From positions 36,493-100,492 of the forward strand of contig CAZPQK010000012.1 in NCBI GenBank assembly GCA_964588695.1: a stretch of DNA of 64,000 nucleotides. Direction: 5' to 3'. Positions within the stretch are counted from its first letter, which is position 1. Every line of letters begins with the position of its first letter. The translations under genes were made by a program, and so were the position numbers. Of the stretch, positions 34,432-42,161 are shown one piece after another. This stretch comes from CAZPQK01 sp964588695 (GTDB taxonomy: Bacteria > Krumholzibacteriota > Krumholzibacteriia > WVZY01 > JAKEHA01). A model generated the notes under the pieces. The model searched no databases. It was not told the DNA's origin and worked only from the letters and a program-made list of their open reading frames with translations.

Positions 34432-36810
34432 ATGCTGGTCAGCTATTCATGGCTGAAAAAATACGTAGACATACCCGTCGACGCCGATCGCTTTGTGCAC
34501 GATTTGACAATGCTCGGACTGAAAGTGGAGGGGGTAGAGTCGCATGGAGTCGACGACGAACGCGTTGTCGTCGGCGAAGTGCAAGCCGTGGCTCAACACC
34601 CCGACGCCGACCGGCTGCGAGTTTGCACGGTTACCACCGGCGGCGAGCCCGTGGAAATTGTTTGTGGAGCCGCCAACGTCGCGGCCGGACAACGGGTGCC
34701 AGTAGCAACCATCGGCGCTAAGTTGCCCAACGGCCTTAAGATTAAGAAGAGCAAGCTGCGCGGGGTAACTTCCCACGGAATGATTTGTTCGGAAGCAGAG
34801 CTAGGTGTGGCTGACGAAGCGGACGGCATTATGGTTTTGCCAGCAGATTCGCCGGTCGGTACTCCTGTCAAGGAACTACTGGGCGCTGACTTGATCATGG
34901 ACGTAGAAATCACACCGAACCGTCCAGATCAGCTGGGGCATGTTGGCGTCGCCCGCGAAACCGCGGCGCTATATGACGGGGTGTTAAAGCGTCCGCTTCC
35001 GCCGAACTTTGACGCTGGCGCGCCGGACTTCTCCATCGAAATCGACAACGCGGACGATTGTTATCGCTACGTGGGTCGCCTTGTTCGCGGCGTTACCGTG
35101 GGGCCTTCTCCGCAGTGGCTTAAGCGGGCGCTCGAGTCGGTCGGCGTGAACAGCATTAACAACGTCGTCGATGTTACCAATTATGTAATGATGGAGTCGG
35201 GCCAACCGCTTCACGCCTTCGATCAGGCCAGGCTTAAAGGGAGAATTGGCGTTCGAAGGGCACGCGCCGGTGAAACACTCGTCGCGCTGAACGAGGAGAA
35301 ATACACGTTTACCCCGCAGAACCTGCTTATTACCGACGACGATGAACCGGTCGCGGTGGCGGGGGTTATTGGGGGTAACCCCACCGCGGTGACCACGCAG
35401 ACCAAAGATATTTTTCTGGAGTGCGCGGCGTTTAACCCGCGGGTTATCCGCGAAGGCCGAAAACTTATGGCGATAAGCACCGATGCCAGCTATCGGTTCG
35501 AGCGGGGAAGCGATCGCGAAATCTGCCGTCAGGCCGCGGACCGCGCGACGGAACTCCTCTGCGAAATCTGTGGCGGCACCGCCGGTCCGGTTCTGGATGA
35601 GTTCCCAACTCCATGGAAAGAGCGTCGAGTTACCATCACCAAGGCAAAAACTCGAAGGCTAATTGGTGTCGGCTTGGGCGTTCCAGAAATAAGAGGACTA
35701 CTTGAACGCTTGCAGTTCGAGACGGTATCAGCCAGCGGCGAAGACGTCGTCGTGCGGGTTCCTTCGTGGCGCGCGGACATTATTGAAGAAGCAGATTTGA
35801 TTGAAGAAGTCGCACGACTTTACGGCTACGATCGGATTGGCACGACCTGGCGGTTTCGTACCTCCACGTTTGCGCAAATTGATCCTTTCGACCAGCTTTG
35901 TGATCAAACTTCGGATCACCTGGTGGCCCGCGGCTTCAGCGACATCATGATCAGTTCGTTCACCGACGGTACGGAGGTCGATTTATGCGACTGGCCGGCG
36001 GATGATGTTCGAGCCAAACCGATCAAAGTTAAAAACCCACTTACGACCTTTCACGAATACTTGCGAACCAGCCTTCTGCCCGGTGCAGCGCAGGTCGTTC
36101 GCCACAATTTTGTCCACGGTCAACGCACGCTAAAGTTGTTCTCAATCGGAAAAGTATTCTTGCCCACCGAAGGTGTTGCGCTGCCAAACGAACCGACACA
36201 TTTGATTGTCATGATTACGCAGCCCAACGCGCAGGAGTTCTGGCGCGAGGCCAGGCGCACGAGCGACCTTTCTGATGTTAAGGCAGAGGTGGAGGTGCTT
36301 ATTCAGTGCGCGGGAATCGATCCGCAGACCGCCGAGTATTCGTTTGATCCGCGGACCGGCGCTTTTACCTATGAAGTTGACGGCGAAAACCTGGCCGAAG
36401 GCGGCATTGTGCCGCGCGGCCTTGCGGAGTTACATGGGTTCGAGCAGCCAGTTTGGTTCGCGATTGTCGATCTGGAAACCATCTTCTCCAAGCAGGATAC
36501 GGTTCAAACGTTCAAGTCCATGTCCGACTTTCCCGCTTCCAAGCGGGACTTATCTCTGGTTGCTCCGGTTGGAGTCGACTATCTGCGGGTAGAGAAAACA
36601 CTAGTCAAGCACGCTGGGCGGTTGCTAGAATCGGTTCAAGTGTTTGATGTGTTTCGGGGTGAAAGTATCGGAAACAACACAGCTTACGGCGTTCGGCTGG
36701 TGTTTCGGGCAGACGACAAAACACTCACCGATGACGAAATCGACGGCGTGGTTAACCGCATCGTACGCAAGCTGCAAGCCGAGCTCGACGTAACCCTGCG
36801 TTCGTCCTAG
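34432..36810 (+). CDS. pheT: Phenylalanyl-tRNA synthetase beta subunit
   Basis: 792 residues, normal bacterial length. An N-terminal EMAP-like tRNA-binding domain (about 40-150; VAQHPDADRLRVCTV, EIVCGAANV), the B3/B4 editing module (NVVDVTNYVMMESGQPLHAFD), B5 (TITKAKTRRLIG-like), the catalytic-like core and a C-terminal ferredoxin-type anticodon-binding domain (SDFPASKRDLSLV, VFDVFRG) are all present. The ribosome site is weak. It is followed after 10 bases by a small coiled-coil gene. Confidence 0.96.
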   Translation: MLVSYSWLKKYVDIPVDADRFVHDLTMLGLKVEGVESHGVDDERVVVGEVQAVAQHPDADRLRVCTVTTGGEPVEIVCGAANVAAGQRVPVATIGAKLPNGLKIKKSKLRGVTSHGMICSEAELGVADEADGIMVLPADSPVGTPVKELLGADLIMDVEITPNRPDQLGHVGVARETAALYDGVLKRPLPPNFDAGAPDFSIEIDNADDCYRYVGRLVRGVTVGPSPQWLKRALESVGVNSINNVVDVTNYVMMESGQPLHAFDQARLKGRIGVRRARAGETLVALNEEKYTFTPQNLLITDDDEPVAVAGVIGGNPTAVTTQTKDIFLECAAFNPRVIREGRKLMAISTDASYRFERGSDREICRQAADRATELLCEICGGTAGPVLDEFPTPWKERRVTITKAKTRRLIGVGLGVPEIRGLLERLQFETVSASGEDVVVRVPSWRADIIEEADLIEEVARLYGYDRIGTTWRFRTSTFAQIDPFDQLCDQTSDHLVARGFSDIMISSFTDGTEVDLCDWPADDVRAKPIKVKNPLTTFHEYLRTSLLPGAAQVVRHNFVHGQRTLKLFSIGKVFLPTEGVALPNEPTHLIVMITQPNAQEFWREARRTSDLSDVKAEVEVLIQCAGIDPQTAEYSFDPRTGAFTYEVDGENLAEGGIVPRGLAELHGFEQPVWFAIVDLETIFSKQDTVQTFKSMSDFPASKRDLSLVAPVGVDYLRVEKTLVKHAGRLLESVQVFDVFRGESIGNNTAYGVRLVFRADDKTLTDDEIDGVVNRIVRKLQAELDVTLRSS

Positions 36811-36820
36811 GAGGCCTGCC

Positions 36821-37105
36821 ATGAGCACAGAAACCGCAGTTCGCAAGCTGGACGCGCTGGAAGAGCGCGTCGTGGCGCTCTCCGAACAACTCAAATCCCT
36901 CCGGTTGAACTACGCCGAAGCAATCGCGCGTCAGGACGATCTGGAGCAATCGCTCCAATCCTCCCGCGAGGACAACGCCAACCTGCAAAGAGAGTTGGAT
37001 TCACTTCGTTTGGAAGTGGAAAACCACGAGCCGGACATAAAGCGGGAAGAGTTGAAGCAACGAGTTGACAAGGTGTTGCTGAAGTTTTCGGAACTACAAC
37101 TTTAG
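36821..37105 (+). CDS. Small coiled-coil protein (ZapB-like), hypothetical
   Basis: 94 residues, almost entirely heptad-patterned alpha helix (LDALEERVVALSEQLKSLRL, then LQRELDSLRLEVENHE). No catalytic or membrane segment. It lies between pheT and zapA with 8-10-base gaps. Size, coiled-coil character and position next to zapA suggest a ZapB-like division protein, but sequence similarity to ZapB is only structural, so the role is inferred. AGGAGG just before the ATG supports the start. Confidence 0.7.
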   Translation: MSTETAVRKLDALEERVVALSEQLKSLRLNYAEAIARQDDLEQSLQSSREDNANLQRELDSLRLEVENHEPDIKREELKQRVDKVLLKFSELQL

Positions 37106-37113
37106 GTTTTGCC

Positions 37114-37413
37114 ATGAGTGAATCGCAAACCACAACTGTACAGATTTACGGTCGAGAGTTCAAACTTCGCGCGAGCGAAGATGGCGAATATGTCCAACAG
37201 ATCGCGCGCTACGTTGACGAAAAAATGAGGTCAATCTCTGAGGAATCCAACATGGTCGCCAATGAAAAGGTTGCGATCATGGCTGCGATCAACATTGCTG
37301 ATGAGTTGTTTCAACACCGCAAACAATCCGCAAACGAAATGAGTGACGTAGAAGCTCGCGCGGAAAAGCTCATTGGTATCGTTGATGGATCCATGCAGAG
37401 CGCGAACGACTAA
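37114..37413 (+). CDS. zapA: Cell division protein ZapA
   Basis: 99 residues. VQIYGREFKLRASEDGEYVQQIARYVDEKMRSI is the ZapA N-terminal globular part (quoted here by its key features Y-G-x-x-F and Y-V-x-x-x-A), followed by the long helix that dimerises (EKVAIMAAINIADELFQ). It promotes FtsZ protofilament bundling at the septum. It is followed by a 6S RNA gene, the same order as in many proteobacteria. Confidence 0.88.
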   Translation: MSESQTTTVQIYGREFKLRASEDGEYVQQIARYVDEKMRSISEESNMVANEKVAIMAAINIADELFQHRKQSANEMSDVEARAEKLIGIVDGSMQSAND

Positions 37414-37425
37414 CGGCAAATTCGA

Positions 37426-37454
37426 TTGAGTCGGGTAGGGTGTTTCGGTATAAT
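37426..37454 (+). promoter_or_regulatory. Consensus sigma-70 promoter of 6S RNA
   Basis: TTGAGT (37426-37431), an exact 17-base spacer and a perfect TATAAT (37449-37454). The predicted start is at about 37461. It is one of the strongest promoters in the window and drives no open frame, which fits a stable RNA. Confidence 0.8.
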
Positions 37455-37460
37455 CCAGAA

Positions 37461-37646
37461 AAGATTCCCTACCGTGTTCGTGATGATAAGGCAACTTTTG
37501 AGCCAACGCCTTACCGTTGGGAACGCCCCGATCTGGCTGTGATGATCGCCATTAGCGTGGCAACAGATCAGTGAGTAGGGGTATCCACGTGAACCTAAAG
37601 GTTCATTGGTTCCCGGTCACACGACGCAGCGTGGGGAATTTTTTTT
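37461..37646 (+). ncRNA. ssrS: 6S RNA
   Basis: About 180 bases from a consensus promoter to a T run (37639-37646), directly after zapA, which is the classic ssrS position. The two ends pair (GATTCCC near 37463 with GGGGAAT near 37633), giving the long closing stem of 6S. The 3' half contains GTGAACC-TAAA-GGTTCA, the small hairpin found at the same place in E. coli 6S, and a GTCACACGACGCAGCGTG segment. 6S mimics an open promoter and sequesters sigma-70 RNA polymerase in stationary phase. Exact ends are estimates. Confidence 0.82.
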
Positions 37647-37648
37647 GT

Positions 37649-37663
37649 CCTAACCAGGTTAGG
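37649..37663. repeat. 15-base palindrome between 6S RNA and ymdB
   Basis: CCTAACC-A-GGTTAGG is a perfect inverted repeat just after the 6S T run and just before the ymdB Shine-Dalgarno (AGGAG). It could be part of the 6S terminator region, an operator or an initiation-blocking hairpin. Confidence 0.5.
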
Positions 37664-37677
37664 GCTAGGAGTAAAGG

Positions 37678-38460
37678 GTGAAACTGGTATTCATCGGCGA
37701 CGTGGTGGGGAGACCCGGTCGACGGATGCTGCGCGTCGCTCTCGACAGAATACGTGAACAGCATCGACCCGATGTGGTAATCGCCAACGCCGAAAACTCG
37801 GCGGGTGGTTTTGGATTCGACGCCAACGGTCTCAAAGAAATGAGAGACGCTGGCGTTGATTTTTTTACGACCGGCAATCACGTCTGGGATAAAACCGACA
37901 GTGGCGATTTGCTCGACACGCGCGACGATATTGTGCGCCCCGCTAACTATCCTGACACGACTCCTGGGGTGGGAAGTCGAGTGGTGAATGGAACCGGTGG
38001 GCGTGTCGCCGTGATCAACGTGCAGGGCCGCGTGTACATGAACCCGCTCCCGTGCCCGTTTCGCGCCGTCGACCGCGAGCTAGACAAGCTTGGTCCGGAC
38101 ACAAGCATCATCCTGGTCGATGTCCATGCCGAAGCCACCAGCGAGAAAATAGCGATGGCGTGGCATTTGGACGGGCGGGTTTCGGCAGTTGTGGGGACTC
38201 ATACTCACGTGCCAACCGGCGACCAGCGGGTCTTTCCCCAGGGAACTGCGTTTGTGTGTGACGTGGGGATGACCGGCGCATATGATGGTGTGCTTGGCAT
38301 GAAAAAGGACGCGGTGTTGTCGCGTTTTTTGACAATGCGGCCCTCTCGATTCGAAGTGGCCAAGCATGACTTGCGCTGCGATTACGTTGTCATCGACGTA
38401 GACCAAAGAACTGGTCGCGCAGAATCGATCGATCATTATCAAGAACAAATGGAGTCCTAG
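37678..38460 (+). CDS. ymdB: YmdB-family metallophosphoesterase (TIGR00282)
   Basis: 260 residues from a GTG with AGGAG 10 bases upstream. Metal-site motifs of the calcineurin-like fold: FIGDVVGRPGRRML (D-V-V-G), NAENSAGGFG, GNHVWDK and GTHTHVPTGD. The family hydrolyses 2',3'-cyclic nucleotides and controls biofilm and sporulation decisions in Bacillus. It is often encoded near folD and rny. Here its stop overlaps the folD GTG by one base, so the two are coupled. Confidence 0.9.
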   Translation: MKLVFIGDVVGRPGRRMLRVALDRIREQHRPDVVIANAENSAGGFGFDANGLKEMRDAGVDFFTTGNHVWDKTDSGDLLDTRDDIVRPANYPDTTPGVGSRVVNGTGGRVAVINVQGRVYMNPLPCPFRAVDRELDKLGPDTSIILVDVHAEATSEKIAMAWHLDGRVSAVVGTHTHVPTGDQRVFPQGTAFVCDVGMTGAYDGVLGMKKDAVLSRFLTMRPSRFEVAKHDLRCDYVVIDVDQRTGRAESIDHYQEQMES

Positions 38461-39350
38461 TGAATCTGCTCGATGGCAAAGCGCTGTCTGCAATTATCAA
38501 GCAGGAGACCGCCGCGAGAGTTGCAGCGCTTACAGAAGGCAAACGACCAACGTTGGCATTGGTCCGCGTCGGCGAAGACCCCGCTTCTCGTGTTTATGTC
38601 AAAACCAAGGCGAAAGCGTGCAAGGAATGTGGCATCGCTTCTCGCAATGTCATTCTTCCCGAGGATGCCAGCGAAGGCGAAGTCCTTTCGGTCTTACAAG
38701 ATTTTAACGACGACCCCGAAGTAAACGGCATTTTGCTACAGCTTCCGTTACCGCGGCATATCGACTCCGATGCGTGCATCGCGGCTATTGCGCCGACAAA
38801 AGATGTCGACGGTTTTCATCCGGAAAACCTTGGACATTTGGCGTCGGGAAATCCTCGGTTTATTCCATGCACGCCGGCGGGGATCCGCGAACTGCTAATC
38901 CGCAACGGAGTTGAGACTTCCGGTAAAAATGCGGTGGTACTGGGACGAAGTGTAATCGTCGGCAAACCGATGGCATTGCTGCTGGCCAACAAGGGCCCCG
39001 GCGGTGACGCGACGGTCACTATCGTCCATTCTCGCACGCGCGATGTCGATGAAGTGACCCGCAATGCCGACATCATCGTTGCGGCGTTGGGTTCGCCGCA
39101 CTTTGTTACCGCCGACATGGTGAAGGATGGCGCTGTGGTTGTTGACGTTGGAATCAACCGAATCGAGGACCCCGCTGCCAAGAAGGGCTACCGCATTGTG
39201 GGCGATGTGGACTTTGACAACGTTGCACCCAAATGCGCGCAAATTACTCCGGTTCCCGGCGGAGTCGGCCCGATGACCGTCGCCATGTTAATGGCGAACA
39301 CCTATTCGGCCTACGCACAACAAAACAATCTACAAAGCGCGCCGCGCTAG
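38460..39350 (+). CDS. folD: Bifunctional methylenetetrahydrofolate dehydrogenase/cyclohydrolase
   Basis: 296 residues from a GTG that overlaps the ymdB stop. It interconverts 5,10-methylene- and 10-formyl-THF using NADP. YVKTKAKACKECGI contains the catalytic Lys, LLQLPLPRHI and KDVDGFHPENLG are the folate-site signatures, GRSVIVGKPMALLL is the Rossmann turn and TPVPGGVGPMTVAMLMANT is the C-terminal signature. The GTG lacks a strong Shine-Dalgarno. xseA follows after 3 bases. Confidence 0.95.
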   Translation: MNLLDGKALSAIIKQETAARVAALTEGKRPTLALVRVGEDPASRVYVKTKAKACKECGIASRNVILPEDASEGEVLSVLQDFNDDPEVNGILLQLPLPRHIDSDACIAAIAPTKDVDGFHPENLGHLASGNPRFIPCTPAGIRELLIRNGVETSGKNAVVLGRSVIVGKPMALLLANKGPGGDATVTIVHSRTRDVDEVTRNADIIVAALGSPHFVTADMVKDGAVVVDVGINRIEDPAAKKGYRIVGDVDFDNVAPKCAQITPVPGGVGPMTVAMLMANTYSAYAQQNNLQSAPR

Positions 39351-39353
39351 CTA

Positions 39354-40556
39354 ATGGACTCGCTGGAGCAGGAACTCTATTCGGTCAGCGATCTGAACGC
39401 GCAAGTGCGCGAGTTGGTCGAAAGTTCGTTTCCGCAGGTAGCCGTCGTTGGCGAAGTCTCTAACTTTAAGCCCGCCGCTTCCGGGCACTGGTATTTTACG
39501 CTCAAAGATGAGAGCGCGCAGTTGCGTTCGGTTTGTTGGCGAAGCACCGTTCGTCGTCTGGATGTCGATATTGACGACGGAATGCGAGTGATTCTGCGCG
39601 GGCGATTGACCGTATATGAGCAGTACGGTCAGTATCAGTTTGTCGTCGATTCGATCGAACCGGCGGGTCTGGGGAAACTGGAAGTCGCGTTTCGGCAGTT
39701 GGTGGCCAGGCTGCGCGCCGAAGGTTTGTTTGACGCCAAGCACAAACAGGAACTTCCGGAGTTTCCACAGAAGGTCGCCATTGTTACATCGCCGACCGGC
39801 GCGGCAATTCGAGACATGCTAAGCACTCTCCGGCGGCGATGGCCAATTGCAGAGGTGCTTGTGGTCCCGGTGACCGTCCAGGGACCCGGCGCACGCGAGC
39901 AACTTGCCAATGCTCTTGAGCGCCTGGCAGAAAGAGACGACATCGATGTTGTGCTAATGGGACGCGGCGGCGGCAGCCTGGAAGACTTGTGGGCGTTTAA
40001 CGAAGAAGTTGTGGCGCGAGCGGCCTTTGATTTTCCGTGGCCATTGGTCAGTGGTGTTGGGCACGAAACCGATACCACGATTCTCGATTTTGTCGCCGAC
40101 GTCCGCGCGGCCACGCCGACGATGGCGGCAGAGTTAGCAACACCCGACGTGTCAGAAGTGAAACGCGAATTCGACCGAACACTCGTGCGGCTGGCGCGTG
40201 CCGTTTCTGGACGCCTGCAACTCACCCGCGCGCGGATCGATAGGTTGCTTAGCAGCTATGCGTTGGGAAGGGTACGAGGCCGGATCGATCGCCATTTGAT
40301 GCAAGTCGACCACGCAATCGATCGCCTGCGTCGAAACGTTAGCGATCGCGTGCGCCATGGCAATGACCGTTTGACGGCCGCCGAGTCAAAGCTTAACGCG
40401 CTAAATCCGAAGGCTGTCCTGGCGCGAGGATATGCGATCTGCCACGACTCGCACGGAAATGTCGTGCGAACTGCAGACGTTGCGCTTCGACAGAGAAAAA
40501 TGAACGTCACTTTTAGCGATGGTAACGTTCCGGTGGAGGTGGAAGAAACCGCATGA
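39354..40556 (+). CDS. xseA: Exonuclease VII large subunit
   Basis: 400 residues. An N-terminal OB fold (SVSDLNAQVRELVESSFPQV, ASGHWYFTLKDE) is followed by the catalytic domain with PTGAAIRDML, GRGGGSLEDLWAFNEE and SGVGHETDTTILDFVAD-type motifs, then a long helical region. It degrades single-stranded DNA processively with XseB. Overlaps xseB by 4 bases (ATGA). Confidence 0.95.
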   Translation: MDSLEQELYSVSDLNAQVRELVESSFPQVAVVGEVSNFKPAASGHWYFTLKDESAQLRSVCWRSTVRRLDVDIDDGMRVILRGRLTVYEQYGQYQFVVDSIEPAGLGKLEVAFRQLVARLRAEGLFDAKHKQELPEFPQKVAIVTSPTGAAIRDMLSTLRRRWPIAEVLVVPVTVQGPGAREQLANALERLAERDDIDVVLMGRGGGSLEDLWAFNEEVVARAAFDFPWPLVSGVGHETDTTILDFVADVRAATPTMAAELATPDVSEVKREFDRTLVRLARAVSGRLQLTRARIDRLLSSYALGRVRGRIDRHLMQVDHAIDRLRRNVSDRVRHGNDRLTAAESKLNALNPKAVLARGYAICHDSHGNVVRTADVALRQRKMNVTFSDGNVPVEVEETA

Positions 40557-40780
40557 GCGAAGATCATTCTACAATGGATCTGGAGTCGTCGCTGGAAAAA
40601 CTCGAAGCGATTGTCGAGTCGCTAGAGTCCGGCGATGCACCTCTTCAGGAGTCCTTAGAGAAATTTGAAGCAGGTCTCGCGTTGGGCAAGCAGTGTCGAG
40701 ATATTCTCGATAAAGCAGAACAACGGGTTCGCACTCTTCTTGAGAACGGCGAAACGGATGAGTTCGAGTCCACCGATTGA
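40553..40780 (+). CDS. xseB: Exonuclease VII small subunit
   Basis: 75 residues: SLEKLEAIVESLESGDAPLQ and LEKFEAGLALGKQCRDILDKAEQRV are the XseB two-helix signature. It coats the XseA helices. Coupled to xseA by ATGA, and its 3' end overlaps the next gene's start by 23 bases. Confidence 0.94.
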   Translation: MSEDHSTMDLESSLEKLEAIVESLESGDAPLQESLEKFEAGLALGKQCRDILDKAEQRVRTLLENGETDEFESTD

Positions 40781-41672
40781 GCCGAGCATTCCGGCAGTAG
40801 TGGTCGAGGTTAAGGCGCGCGTGGAAGCCCGCCTCCCGGAGCTGGTTCACGCGCACGCGACCGATCACGCCGAACTGCGTGAAGCCATGCTCTACAGCCT
40901 GCTCGCGGGCGGCAAGCGGCTTCGGCCCGCCCTTTGTGTTGCGGCTTATCGGGCGGTGGGCGGTAGCGACGACGCGGTGGCGATTGACGCCGCTTGTGCC
41001 GTCGAGTGCCTGCACACCTATTCTTTGGTCCACGACGACCTTCCAGCTATGGACAATGATGACCTGCGTCGAGGTCAGCCCACGTCGCACCGCAAGTACG
41101 GCGAGGCTACAGCGATTCTGGTTGGTGACGCGCTTTGTACGCTTCCGTACGCTATTCTGGCTGAACTTTCCCCATCCTACGGCGTTAAAGAGGGAAGCAC
41201 CCTCGCCGCAATAGACGTCCTATCGCGGGCGGCGGGCGCAAACTCCTTAATCGCGGGGCAGATGCTCGATCTCGCCTCACATACCCTCCCCAAAACCAAG
41301 GAATCGGTTGACCGGATCCATCGGCTAAAGACCGGAGCACTGCTGGCGGCGTCGCTGGAAATCGGCGGAACCCTGGGCGGTGCCACCCCGAAACAACGGG
41401 AAGCCCTTCGCGAAGCAGGTATCCTCGCGGGAAGCGCTTTTCAAATCATAGATGATTGTCTCGACGTGGAGCAAGAAAGCGCGGCTTTGGGAAAAACCGC
41501 CGGAAAAGATGCCGCCCTGGGGCGATTAACGTACCCCAGTGTGGTAGGCTTCGAGGATGCTCGTCACGAAGCGCGAACCCGGGCCGAACGCGCAAAGCAT
41601 TTGCTGGAAGGGGTTTCCGGCGATGGGACGCTGTCCGAACTTGTGGATTTTCTCGTAGACCGAACCACATAA
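40758..41672 (+). CDS. ispA: Polyprenyl synthetase (farnesyl diphosphate synthase type)
   Basis: 304 residues from the ATG at 40758; the open frame reaches back to 40665 but this start gives the family length and a conserved beginning. First Asp-rich motif DDLPAMDNDDLRRG, second DDCLD, plus GGKRLRPALC and HTYSLVHDDLPAMD. The residues ahead of the first DDxxxxD (H-T-Y-S-L-V-H) are typical of bacterial FPP/GGPP synthases. It condenses IPP with DMAPP/GPP. The neighbours (PAP2-like protein, dxs) are also isoprenoid genes. Confidence 0.92.
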   Translation: MSSSPPIEPSIPAVVVEVKARVEARLPELVHAHATDHAELREAMLYSLLAGGKRLRPALCVAAYRAVGGSDDAVAIDAACAVECLHTYSLVHDDLPAMDNDDLRRGQPTSHRKYGEATAILVGDALCTLPYAILAELSPSYGVKEGSTLAAIDVLSRAAGANSLIAGQMLDLASHTLPKTKESVDRIHRLKTGALLAASLEIGGTLGGATPKQREALREAGILAGSAFQIIDDCLDVEQESAALGKTAGKDAALGRLTYPSVVGFEDARHEARTRAERAKHLLEGVSGDGTLSELVDFLVDRTT

Positions 41673-41692
41673 ATCTGTAGATTATCAGGGAC

Positions 41693-42136
41693 ATGTGGAC
41701 GGACTTACTCGAACTAGTTCGATCTAAGCCATTTATGATGGCGGTGGTGGCCGGTCTGGCCGCCCAAACGCTTAAGGTGTTTACTTTTCTGCTTGTAGAG
41801 AAACGGGTAAACTTTAAGCGCTTTGTCCAAACGGATGGTTCGCCGAACATGCACAGTGCCGCGGTAGCTGCACTGGCGCTGGCCGTCGGCGCCCAGGACG
41901 GATACGACAGTATAACCTTTGCATTCGCGGTGTGTTTGCTGGCGTTGATTATGGTCGATACTTGGAACGTTAAGCGGCGAGCGTATCGACACAAAGAAGT
42001 GATCGTGATGATCATGGACAAGTTGCAAAAGCCCACCGATCAGTGGGCGCGGCGACGTGATGCAATCCGATACGGTCCGCTGGACGTTGTTCTGGGCACG
42101 ATGTTCGGGTTGTCGGTAGCTCTGTTATTGTTGTAA
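41693..42136 (+). CDS. Divergent PAP2 (DUF212) family membrane protein
   Basis: 147 residues with about three hydrophobic segments. SPNMHSAAVAALALAVGAQDG corresponds to the PSSHSA block of divergent PAP2 proteins, and FAFAVCLLALIMVDTWNVKR to the later conserved Asp/Arg region. The usual GGMPSSHSA reads DGSPNMHSA here, keeping the His and second Ser. It is probably a polyprenyl- or lipid-phosphate phosphatase-like protein; its place between ispA and dxs supports an isoprenoid link, but activity is unproven. Confidence 0.75.
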   Translation: MWTDLLELVRSKPFMMAVVAGLAAQTLKVFTFLLVEKRVNFKRFVQTDGSPNMHSAAVAALALAVGAQDGYDSITFAFAVCLLALIMVDTWNVKRRAYRHKEVIVMIMDKLQKPTDQWARRRDAIRYGPLDVVLGTMFGLSVALLLL

Positions 42137-42161
42137 CTCTCGAGCCCCAAGGGGTCATTGG

